From: an uncultured Campylobacterota bacterium
GTDB lineage: Bacteria > Campylobacterota > Campylobacteria > Campylobacterales > Arcobacteraceae
Length of the DNA stretch: 17,198 bases
Direction of reading: 5' to 3'
Assembly: GCA_903821805.1 (NCBI GenBank)
Contig: CAIJNA010000116.1
Location: forward strand, 1-17,198
Part shown: positions 1 to 6,274 of the stretch, piece by piece
Numbering within the stretch: position 1 is the first letter of the stretch
How the letters are laid out: the number at the start of each line of letters is the position of its first letter
Translations under genes and position numbers: made by a program
The notes under the pieces: generated by a model
Database searches by the model: none
Told to the model about the DNA's origin: nothing
What the model saw: only the letters and a program-made list of their open reading frames with translations

Positions 1-29
1 AAAAATGATATTAAGATTAAAATTTTCAT
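1..29 (-). CDS. Start of a further Bat-operon gene, cut by the window edge
   Basis: An ATG on the minus strand (bases 29-27) overlaps the TGA stop of the BatB-like gene in an ATGA arrangement, the same junction as between the two upstream VWA genes. Nine codons are visible, reading MKILILISF, a basic-then-hydrophobic start like a signal peptide or membrane anchor. In related Bat operons the gene after BatB is usually a TPR protein (BatC/BatE type) or BatD. That identity is an inference from gene order, since the visible residues carry no domain. The 4-base overlap and a GGGA element upstream make translation likely. Confidence 0.6.
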
Positions 30-973
30 CTTCGTCCCAATCCAAAAATACCTAAAGCAAAAAATAACATTCCTGCTATAAGTGGAATGTAAAATAATTC
101 CTCATTTTGATTTATGGTCACTTCTTCTTTGTTTTTAGCTTCAAATTTAGCTCTTATGTCATCAACAAATGGCTTTAGATCATCATTCGCATTTGAACTA
201 TTTAAATATGCACCATCAGTTTTGGCTGTCAATTCTTTAATATTTTCATTAAGTTTTGTGATAACAATATTTTGATTACTATCTTCTAATAATTCGCCTC
301 CATCTTCAATAACACTTCCTTTTTCAGTGCCAATGCCATAAACAAATACTTTGATTTTATGTTCTTTTGCAAAGGCTATTTCTTCGCTAAAGTTCTCATT
401 ATCGCTTCCATCTGTAAAAAATATTACAGCTTTCTTTTCTTCTTTTTCACTAATAATTTCAACACCCTTAAGTGCCTCAAGAAGACTAGTTCCTTTAGTA
501 TTTACATATCCGAGCTTCATATTTTTGACAAGATATTTTGCTGTAGCATAGTCACTAGTGATAGGCGAAACCAAAAAAGCCTTACTGCTAAAACCTATTA
601 CACCAACTTTTTCATTTTTTAGTAAATTTAAAAGATATGGAAACTTATTTTTAGCGAAAGTAAGTCTATTTGGATACAAATCTTTCGCTAACATGGATTT
701 TGAAATATCAAATGCTACAATCAAAGTTACGCTTGGTTGTTTTATTTTTATAGGTTCTTTTTTTACGACCGGTCTAGCCAATGCAAAGATTAGACAAATA
801 AAAGACAAAATTAAAAAAACCAGCTTGATCTTCTTCTGATTTTTTCCAATAAAGATTTTCTTGTGCATATCATCTGTAAAATATTTTGACAAATCTTTAA
901 CTCGCCCCTTTATTAAGAAGACGACAATAAGTAATAGTAGTACATAAAGCCCATTTTGAGAATAAAATGTCAT
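26..973 (-). CDS. BatB-like von Willebrand factor A membrane protein
   Basis: This 315-residue protein has two hydrophobic segments near the N-terminus (about 9-22 and 51-67), a VWA domain (about 83-270) and a C-terminal membrane segment (about 293-312), the usual Bat layout with the VWA domain outside the cytoplasm. The MIDAS metal site is visible as DISKSM (D89, S91, S93) and a later TDGSDN. The usual glycine of DxSGS is a lysine, but the metal-binding D-x-S-x-S is kept. Bat proteins are linked to stress tolerance and envelope integrity in Bacteroides, Leptospira and Francisella; the exact function is unknown. The ATG overlaps the BatA-like stop by four bases and has an AGGAAG ribosome site upstream. 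Confidence 0.88.
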   Translation of the reverse strand: MTFYSQNGLYVLLLLIVVFLIKGRVKDLSKYFTDDMHKKIFIGKNQKKIKLVFLILSFICLIFALARPVVKKEPIKIKQPSVTLIVAFDISKSMLAKDLYPNRLTFAKNKFPYLLNLLKNEKVGVIGFSSKAFLVSPITSDYATAKYLVKNMKLGYVNTKGTSLLEALKGVEIISEKEEKKAVIFFTDGSDNENFSEEIAFAKEHKIKVFVYGIGTEKGSVIEDGGELLEDSNQNIVITKLNENIKELTAKTDGAYLNSSNANDDLKPFVDDIRAKFEAKNKEEVTINQNEELFYIPLIAGMLFFALGIFGLGRR

Positions 974-1872
974 AGCTGCTTCCTATTTACTAAGATAAGT
1001 ATGAAAAGTAATCCAATGGCAACATCTAGCGGATATTGATAAAAGTATGTTTTTCGCTCATATTTTTCTGTTTTGATTTCGCTTTTTTCGAGTTTATTGA
1101 TAGTATTGTAGATGTCGCTAATTTGTTGTTTTGTGCTAGCTTCATAAAATTTTCCACCTGTTTCTTGCGCTATTTGATGGAGGGCAACACTATTGTAGTC
1201 ACCAACTTGACCTATTCCGATTACATAAACTTTGATTCCGTATTTTTTAATTCTTTCAATGGCAGCTCCAATTGGAATTGTATCAGCTGTATCAATTCCA
1301 TCTGTTAATAATATCGCTATTTTATTTTTTGAGGCGCTATTTTTAAAAAGATTCCCGCTTAAGTAAAGGGCTTCGTAAAGTGCAGTTTGCCTATCACCAA
1401 CCACACCAACTTCAATCAATGATAAAAGTTTTTGTAAGCTATTTTTGTCATACGTTAAAGGAGAAGCCAAATATGCGAAATCTGCAAAAATAGTAAGGGC
1501 AAGTCTATCTGTTTGTCTGTGATCAATAAAGTCTCTCAAAATCTCTTTTGTAATTTTGAACTTATCATTTTCAAGCATGCTTCCGCTTGAATCCAAAAGT
1601 AGAGAAATCTCATAACCCATACTATTGTCAATAGATATTTCTGATTTTTTTATTGGATTCGCAAGCGCTACAAGTATAAACAAAAAGATCAAAAATCGTA
1701 AAGTCTTGATGATTAAATTTTGATATGATGATGCCGATTTGATCATTACAAAATTTGAAAAATAAAAACTCTGCTTCTGTTCTTTGCAAAAATATGTGCA
1801 CAAAAAATAAACTATTAGAAGCCAAAAGACATTCGGATACACAAAGGTAATATCATTAAAAATATCTATCAT
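970..1872 (-). CDS. BatA-like von Willebrand factor A membrane protein
   Basis: This 300-residue protein has N-terminal membrane segments at about 12-29 and 55-72, a VWA domain with the full MIDAS motif DSSGSM (D94, S96, S98) and TDGIDT, and a C-terminal hydrophobic segment just before the end. It is the sister of the next gene and keeps the canonical DxSGS that the BatB-like protein has altered, so the pair may bind metal or partners differently. It is fourth in the MoxR operon. Its ATG overlaps the stop of the preceding gene (ATGA), with AAGG upstream as a ribosome site. Family placement is firm; the physiological role is inferred from other Bat systems. Confidence 0.9.
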   Translation of the reverse strand: MIDIFNDITFVYPNVFWLLIVYFLCTYFCKEQKQSFYFSNFVMIKSASSYQNLIIKTLRFLIFLFILVALANPIKKSEISIDNSMGYEISLLLDSSGSMLENDKFKITKEILRDFIDHRQTDRLALTIFADFAYLASPLTYDKNSLQKLLSLIEVGVVGDRQTALYEALYLSGNLFKNSASKNKIAILLTDGIDTADTIPIGAAIERIKKYGIKVYVIGIGQVGDYNSVALHQIAQETGGKFYEASTKQQISDIYNTINKLEKSEIKTEKYERKTYFYQYPLDVAIGLLFILILVNRKQL

Positions 1873-2252
1873 ATTCTAACCTTTATGTATTCTTTGATTT
1901 CTGCTTTTAAATCATCATCCATCGCTGGAATATATTTTTTGTATTTAAACTTTTCTAGCTGTCTTATTATTTTTACATATTCATCTTCATAATATGGATT
2001 TAGAGAAATCCTTCCATATTTTGTGAAAACATAAGCCAATGTTTTGTCGGGAATATTTTGAAAATCAAGCTTTTTGAGTAGTATGGTTGCTTGTTGAATT
2101 GAAGTTAATTTTCTTTTTTTTAGGTTAAAAACCATAAATATAAGAGCTATAAATGAAAATATTAAAACTATGACCAAAAATAATATCACATAAGATATTG
2201 GATCAATTTGAATTGCTTCATTTGGTTTAATATTTTTTAATTGCTCGATCAA
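1869..2252 (-). CDS. Small single-pass membrane protein in the MoxR/Bat operon (DUF4381-like)
   Basis: This is a 127-residue protein with one strong membrane helix (about 21-45) followed by a basic KKRK stretch and a soluble, charged helical tail ending in EIKEYIKVRI. Its position between DUF58 and BatA matches the small DUF4381-type proteins of MoxR/Bat operons, and the size and topology agree, but I see no diagnostic motif, so the family name is tentative. The start is TTG: the DUF58 stop lies two bases upstream, and an AAGGA ribosome site lies inside the DUF58 3' end, seven bases before the TTG. A topology of N-terminus out and tail in the cytoplasm follows from the positive charges after the helix. 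Confidence 0.8.
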   Translation of the reverse strand: MIEQLKNIKPNEAIQIDPISYVILFLVIVLIFSFIALIFMVFNLKKRKLTSIQQATILLKKLDFQNIPDKTLAYVFTKYGRISLNPYYEDEYVKIIRQLEKFKYKKYIPAMDDDLKAEIKEYIKVRI

Positions 2253-2254
2253 TT

Positions 2255-3103
2255 CTAATTCCTTACCAGTCGTGCTAATTTTGGAATAATCAAATCATCT
2301 GTATATATTTTTTCATGTCTTATTTTTGATTTTTTTAGATAACTAATAAGTTCTTTATCATGTTCTTTTAAAAGTGAATTGTATTTTTTAATCGTGCTGG
2401 GTTCCAAAAATATATTTTCAGATTTTTGTGAATTTGTATCAAGAACCGTAAAATCGCCAAGAAGGTTTAGATCTTCTTCAAATTTGTCCCTAATAATTGC
2501 ACAGTAAAGTTCATGTTTTGCCGCAAGAAATTTAAAGCTTGGCATCTCAAGAAAATCACCTATAAAAAATATCAATGATTTGGTTTTTATTTTCTCAAGA
2601 AGATATTGTTCTAATCTTTCAAAATTAATACTTTTTCCAAGAGGTTTACTTTCGTCTGCTGTTTTAATATTTTTTTCTTGAATTGATCTATTGCTAGTCG
2701 GAGGGCTGAACATCTCTTCAATATCACTAAAAAATACTGTTGTAATTCTGTCTTTTTTGCTTAAAATAGCAAATGATAAATGAGCCAATATATCAGTCAT
2801 AGCATCTTTTTTACTTCTAGCAGAACCAAAGAAAATACTACCATTCATTAGGTAAACGAGCACAACATTTAGTTTTTTGTCTTCATTGAAAAGATTTACA
2901 CAAGGAGTAAGACTTCTTGCTGTAACTTTCCAATTGATGTGTCTTATGTCATCGCTGGAGGTATATTCTCTGATCTCTCTAAAATCTAGTCCATTTCCAC
3001 TGTAAAAGCTTTTGTGCTCACCGCTTAGATGAGAAAATAATCTTTTATGCGTTGCCAGCTGAAGATCGTTGTGATAGATTTTATTTTTTGTTATTAGGTT
3101 CAT
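2255..3103 (-). CDS. DUF58 domain protein of the MoxR/Bat operon
   Basis: This protein of about 282 residues has the DUF58 signature: a basic start, then SGNGLDFREIREY and DDIRHINWKVTARS, matching the family pattern G-x-x-F-x-x-x-R-x-Y ... D-D-x-R-x-I-D-W-x-x-T-A-R. DUF58 proteins follow moxR genes in many bacteria and are thought to be clients or partners of the MoxR ATPase; their biochemical role is unknown. The frame is open 42 bases further upstream to a TTG at 3145 that would overlap moxR. I prefer the ATG at 3103 because the family normally begins about 20-25 residues before the conserved glycine-rich motif. Neither start has a good ribosome site, so the choice rests on family length. 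Confidence 0.87.
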   Translation of the reverse strand: MNLITKNKIYHNDLQLATHKRLFSHLSGEHKSFYSGNGLDFREIREYTSSDDIRHINWKVTARSLTPCVNLFNEDKKLNVVLVYLMNGSIFFGSARSKKDAMTDILAHLSFAILSKKDRITTVFFSDIEEMFSPPTSNRSIQEKNIKTADESKPLGKSINFERLEQYLLEKIKTKSLIFFIGDFLEMPSFKFLAAKHELYCAIIRDKFEEDLNLLGDFTVLDTNSQKSENIFLEPSTIKKYNSLLKEHDKELISYLKKSKIRHEKIYTDDLIIPKLARLVRN

Positions 3104-3122
3104 GTATATTGTAAATTGAATA

Positions 3123-4061
3123 TTACGGCTTTGGTAACTTTTCAATTATTTTTTTAATTATATCATCAGCCGTAATCTCATCAGCTATTGCTTGATAATT
3201 CAAAATTATTCTATGTCTGAGCACCAAAAAAGCAACCTTTGAAACATCATAAGGAGTAACATAATCTTTACCTTCAAGGAAAGCGTAAGCCTTGCAAGCT
3301 TTATAAAGATCGATGCTAGCTCGTGGGCTTGCTCCAAAATCGATATATTTTTTGATCTCATCAAGTTCATAAAGTTCCGGATTTCTTGTTGCAAAAACAA
3401 TTTGTAGTATGTATTTTGAAAGTTCATCATCAATATGGATGTCTTTTATTTGTTGTTTTATGTTTGCAAATTGATCAAAATTCAAAACTTTATTTATAGT
3501 TTCAAATCCTTCCTTCGCAACTCTTTGTACTATAATAAATTCTTCATCAATCGTATTGTAAGAAACTTCTATTTTTAACATAAATCTATCAAGTGAAGCT
3601 TCTGGAAGCTCATATGTTCCCTCTTGCTCAACAGGATTCGCAGTAGCTAAAACCATAAAAGGATATGGAAGCTTGAAACTTTCATCACCAATAGTTACTT
3701 GCTTTTCAGCCATAGCTTCCAAAAGTGCTGATTGAACTTTGGCACCAGCCCTGTTAATCTCATCAGCAAGTAAAAGATTTGTAAAAATTGGTCCATGTTT
3801 TATTTTGAAACTATTATTTTTAAGGTCAAGTATCTCACTTCCTGTGATATCACTTGGAAGCAAATCGGGTGTAAATTGAACCCTTTTGAATCCAAATCCC
3901 AAAGCTTGAGCTAAAGAATTGATAGCAGTTGTTTTTGCTAGTCCAGGCATTCCTTCAACAAAAATATGCCCATCACTAAAAAGTGCTATCAGCATACCGT
4001 TTATTAATTCTTCTTGCCCAACGATTACTTTTTGCATCTCATTTTTTATAGTTTGTATCAT
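3123..4061 (-). CDS. MoxR-family AAA+ ATPase
   Basis: This 312-residue cytoplasmic ATPase is the first gene of the Bat operon. Visible motifs are Walker A GMPGLAKT (37-44), Walker B LLLADE (96-101), a sensor-1 asparagine in ATANPVEQEGTYELPEA (N142), an arginine-finger candidate in LDRF (R159) and a sensor-2 region GASPRA. These are the hallmarks of MoxR proteins, chaperone-like ATPases that assist maturation or metal loading of partner complexes containing VWA proteins, which here are encoded just downstream. The ATG is preceded by an AGGAAA ribosome site about seven bases away. Length is normal for the family. Confidence 0.95.
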   Translation of the reverse strand: MIQTIKNEMQKVIVGQEELINGMLIALFSDGHIFVEGMPGLAKTTAINSLAQALGFGFKRVQFTPDLLPSDITGSEILDLKNNSFKIKHGPIFTNLLLADEINRAGAKVQSALLEAMAEKQVTIGDESFKLPYPFMVLATANPVEQEGTYELPEASLDRFMLKIEVSYNTIDEEFIIVQRVAKEGFETINKVLNFDQFANIKQQIKDIHIDDELSKYILQIVFATRNPELYELDEIKKYIDFGASPRASIDLYKACKAYAFLEGKDYVTPYDVSKVAFLVLRHRIILNYQAIADEITADDIIKKIIEKLPKP

Positions 4062-4095
4062 AGTTATTTCCTAACATATTTTCTCTTGTTAATTT

Positions 4096-4101
4096 ATTGT
4101 A
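4096..4101 (-). promoter_or_regulatory. Candidate -10 box of the moxR/Bat operon
   Basis: Reading the minus strand, TACAAT (five of six matches to TATAAT) would place transcription start near 4089, giving a leader of about 28 bases that includes the moxR ribosome site. Epsilonproteobacterial promoters often lack a clear -35 box, and none is seen here. This is a moderate candidate only, because the region is very AT-rich. Confidence 0.4.
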
Positions 4102-4112
4102 ACAAATAAAGT

Positions 4113-4131
4113 TTAATATTTAGAATATTAA
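4113..4131. repeat. Perfect 8-bp inverted repeat with 3-base spacer (possible operator)
   Basis: TTAATATT and AATATTAA flank a TAG spacer, making a 19-base dyad. It lies between the divergent moxR and rpmE genes, just upstream of the candidate moxR -10 box, roughly -24 to -42 from its predicted start, a position where a bound repressor could block polymerase. In AT-rich DNA such dyads also occur by chance, so operator function is only a suggestion. Confidence 0.35.
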
Positions 4132-4179
4132 CGGGATTAAATGGGGATTTCGTTTATCAATTATTAAGTCTTTATTGGA

Positions 4180-4185
4180 TATTAT
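4180..4185 (+). promoter_or_regulatory. Candidate -10 box of rpmE
   Basis: TATTAT matches five of six bases of the -10 consensus and sits inside a small dyad, GGATA-T-TATCC (4177-4187). Transcription would start near 4192 and give a leader of about 80 bases that includes the stem-loop at 4203-4235. An alternative is GATAAT at 4216-4221, which would give a much shorter leader without that stem-loop. Sequence alone does not decide between them. Confidence 0.3.
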
Positions 4186-4202
4186 CCCAAACTTTTATAA
4201 GT

Positions 4203-4235
4203 TGAAGGGCGATAGGATAATAGCTCGACCTTTCA
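4203..4235 (+). promoter_or_regulatory. Stem-loop in the rpmE leader (possible L31 autoregulatory site)
   Basis: The left arm TGAAGGGCGA (4203-4212) pairs with TCG-A-CCTTTCA (4225-4235), giving ten base pairs with one G-U pair and one bulged A around a 12-base loop. It is among the few GC-containing stretches of the intergenic region. It ends 36 bases before the rpmE ATG and is not followed by a U-tract, so it is not a terminator. RNA leaders bound by L31 are described in other phyla; a similar role here is an inference. Confidence 0.35.
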
Positions 4236-4271
4236 CACATAAAACAAAAAAAGAAAAACCAAGGAAATAAA

Positions 4272-4472
4272 ATGAAAAAAGAAATTCACCCAGAATATAT
4301 GACTTGTGCAGTAAGTTGTGCATGTGGTAACGCATTTGAAACAAAATCAAATGTACCTAAAATGAGAATCGATATTTGTAGTGCTTGTCACCCATTCTTT
4401 ACAGGTGAGCAAAAAATAGTTGATGCTGCTGGAAGAGTTGAGAAATTCAACGCAAAATACGCTCAAAAGTAA
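4272..4472 (+). CDS. rpmE: Ribosomal protein bL31, zinc-binding form
   Basis: This is 50S ribosomal protein L31, 66 residues, the usual length for type-A L31. It begins MKKEIHPEY and has the zinc ligands C16, C18, C36 and C39 in the CxC and CxxC pattern, so it is the C+ paralog, which also serves as a zinc store in bacteria that hold a zinc-free copy. The family residues HPFFTG follow the last cysteine pair. An AGGAAA ribosome site precedes the ATG. Pairing with rsmI directly downstream is common in Epsilonproteobacteria. Confidence 0.97.
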   Translation: MKKEIHPEYMTCAVSCACGNAFETKSNVPKMRIDICSACHPFFTGEQKIVDAAGRVEKFNAKYAQK

Positions 4473-4486
4473 TTAGCAACATTTAA

Positions 4487-5317
4487 GTGATTACATTCGT
4501 TCCAACCCCTATAGGAAACTTGGAGGATATATCTTTTAGAAGCATTAAAGCTCTAAAAGATGCGGAACTCATACTCTGTGAAGACACAAGAGTAACAAAA
4601 CAACTTCTTAATCTTTTAAATCAAAAATTAAATCTCGATATAGACACAAACAAACAATTTCTAAGTGTGCACTCACATAACGAAGAAAAATTCATTACAG
4701 CTTCGCATATAGATATATATAAAAATCAAAATGTTGCGTACGTAAGTGATGCTGGAATGCCTTGTGTTAGTGATCCTGGAGCTTTACTTGTTGATTTTTG
4801 CCTTAAAAATAACATTCCATATGATGTTATTCCTGGAGCAAATGCTCTTCTGACAGCTTATGCAATGAGCGGGTTCAATGAAAAAGAATTTACATTTTTT
4901 GGCTTTTTGCCACATAAGCCTACCAATAGAAAATCACCACTTGAAGCAATTATGAATAGTGAATATTTAACTATTTTATATGAATCACCTCATAGAATCA
5001 TACAACTTCTAGAAGAGATCAACGCACTTAATTCAGATAAAGAAATATTTGCCGTTAAAGAACTGACTAAAATGCATCAAAGGCATTTTAAAGGTAAAAT
5101 ATCAGATATTCTTAAACAATTTAATTGCAAAGACAGTAAAGTTGATACACGAGGGGAATGGGTTGTAATTGTTGATAGTTGCGAGAGAAATGACGGTGAA
5201 AAAATAACTATAAGTGATATTAAATCACTTGACTTGCCACCAAAGCAAAAAGCAAAATTAATTGCAAAGATGACTGGCCAAAATATTAAAGATATTTACG
5301 AAACACTTAACCTGTAG
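4487..5317 (+). CDS. rsmI: 16S rRNA (cytidine-1402-2'-O)-methyltransferase RsmI
   Basis: This 276-residue SAM-dependent tetrapyrrole-methylase-fold enzyme 2'-O-methylates C1402 in the decoding centre of 16S rRNA. Signatures are VPTPIGNLEDIS (5-16), CEDTRVTKQLL (31-41), VSDAGMPCVSDPG (86-98), the SAM-loop region VIPGANALLTAYAMSGF (114-130) and YESPHR (165-170). Length is normal. It starts with GTG 14 bases after the rpmE stop; no other start in this frame comes before the conserved PTPIGNL motif, and no strong ribosome site is visible, so coupling to rpmE translation is likely. Confidence 0.96.
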   Translation: MITFVPTPIGNLEDISFRSIKALKDAELILCEDTRVTKQLLNLLNQKLNLDIDTNKQFLSVHSHNEEKFITASHIDIYKNQNVAYVSDAGMPCVSDPGALLVDFCLKNNIPYDVIPGANALLTAYAMSGFNEKEFTFFGFLPHKPTNRKSPLEAIMNSEYLTILYESPHRIIQLLEEINALNSDKEIFAVKELTKMHQRHFKGKISDILKQFNCKDSKVDTRGEWVVIVDSCERNDGEKITISDIKSLDLPPKQKAKLIAKMTGQNIKDIYETLNL

Positions 5318-5357
5318 TGTCTAGGCAAATTATTTAAGTCAATTAAAAAGGAATCAT

Positions 5358-5804
5358 ATGTTGCTCCATGATATTATAGGAATACTTCAATTGTCACTCG
5401 CGCCTGTTATTATGATTTCTGGTATAGGCTTAATTATCTTAAGTTTAACAAATCGATTTGGGAGAATAGTAGATAGAACACGTCAACTTTCTGTTGAATA
5501 TCGTTGTTCTACAGTAATTGATCAGGCGAGAATTTTAGAGGAACTAAAAATACTTTCCCTTAGGGCTAAAGTTATCAAAGGCAGTAATCTTTTGGCCGTA
5601 TTTAGTGTTTTATTAGTTTCGTTTATCATTATTGGCTTATTTGGGTCTGCCGTTTACCATTTTGACGTGTCTTATTTGTTGATAATCCTATTTATTGCAA
5701 GTATTATCAGCTTGATACTTTCTCTCTTTTTACTTATTTATGATCTTGACCTCTCGCTAAAAGCACTTTGGATAGAGCTACCAAAAGAATTAAAGAAAAA
5801 CTAA
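5358..5804 (+). CDS. DUF2721 family integral membrane protein
   Basis: This 148-residue protein carries the DUF2721 signature: a hydrophobic helix with APVIMISGIG (15-24) followed by TNRFGRIVDRTR (31-42). Two further membrane helices (about 77-98 and 105-128) follow, with a charged cytoplasmic loop between. The function of the family is unknown. An AAGGA ribosome site five bases before the ATG decides the start. It lies 40 bases after rsmI, probably co-transcribed, and faces the convergent yqaA-like gene. Confidence 0.9.
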   Translation: MLLHDIIGILQLSLAPVIMISGIGLIILSLTNRFGRIVDRTRQLSVEYRCSTVIDQARILEELKILSLRAKVIKGSNLLAVFSVLLVSFIIIGLFGSAVYHFDVSYLLIILFIASIISLILSLFLLIYDLDLSLKALWIELPKELKKN

Positions 5805-5814
5805 AATTAAAAAG

Positions 5815-5852
5815 TTTTATCAGCTTTCGTATCGATTTATTAGCTGATAAAA
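5815..5852 (-). terminator. Stem-loop terminator for the AEC-asnB-yqaA operon
   Basis: TTTTATCAGCT (5815-5825) and AGCTGATAAAA (5842-5852) form a perfect 11-bp stem around a 16-base loop, between two convergent genes. On the minus strand the stem is followed by CTTTTTAATTTT, a U-rich tail; on the plus strand the bases after it are AT-mixed, so termination should be stronger for the minus-strand operon. The TAA of the yqaA-like gene (5842-5840) starts in the stem and extends into the loop. Confidence 0.7.
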
Positions 5853-6262
5853 TAATAATATGCAAAGAATAAAAATACGTAACGTCCAAATTTTGCGATA
5901 GTAACTAAAATAATAAATTTGATCTTGTTGTATTGTAGTGCACCAGCTGCAAATGTAAAAGCGTCACCTACTAGAGGTGCCCAAGAAAACAATAACGTTA
6001 TGCCACCGTATTTATCAAAAAATATTTTAGCTTTTTTTATTTTAGCTTCCTTGATTAAGTTCTTGTTTGCTAAAAACACTTCACCTTTAAGTCCAAGCCA
6101 ATAATTTATATATGAACCTAACGTGTTTCCTACTGTTGCTAAAATCAGCAATAACGAAACATCTAATCCTGCAGACAAATCGTACAAAAACAACGCTTCG
6201 CTACCAAGTGGAAAAACTGTTGCAGAGATGAATGAAATAAAAAATAAGTAAATATATTGCAT
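5840..6262 (-). CDS. YqaA/DedA-like (SNARE-associated, VTT domain) membrane protein
   Basis: This 140-residue membrane protein resembles the short YqaA branch of the DedA superfamily. Its family marks are GNTLGSYINYWLG (45-57), the motif FDKYGGITLLFSWAPLVGD (82-100) and AAGAL (105-109), followed by a terminal helix. DedA-superfamily proteins include lipid scramblases and transporters needed for envelope homeostasis; the substrate here is unknown. It begins 12 bases after asnB, so it is the last gene of that operon. The motif set is fairly clear; the specific role is not. Confidence 0.87.
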   Translation of the reverse strand: MQYIYLFFISFISATVFPLGSEALFLYDLSAGLDVSLLLILATVGNTLGSYINYWLGLKGEVFLANKNLIKEAKIKKAKIFFDKYGGITLLFSWAPLVGDAFTFAAGALQYNKIKFIILVTIAKFGRYVFLFFAYYYFIS

Positions 6263-6274
6263 TGAATAATTTTC

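Noticed and set aside
351..1308. Several plus-strand open frames of 66-93 codons opposite the VWA genes
   Set aside because: They lie antisense to clear BatA/BatB coding sequence, show low-complexity Phe/Ser/Leu-rich translations typical of reversed AT-rich genes, and have no family motifs.
3206..3433. 75-codon minus-strand frame inside moxR
   Set aside because: It is an out-of-frame shadow of the conserved MoxR C-terminal region and has no domain or ribosome site of its own.
4141..4167. Eight-codon ORF upstream of rpmE as a leader peptide
   Set aside because: It probably lies upstream of the rpmE transcription start, has no ribosome site, and contains no codon runs suggestive of attenuation.
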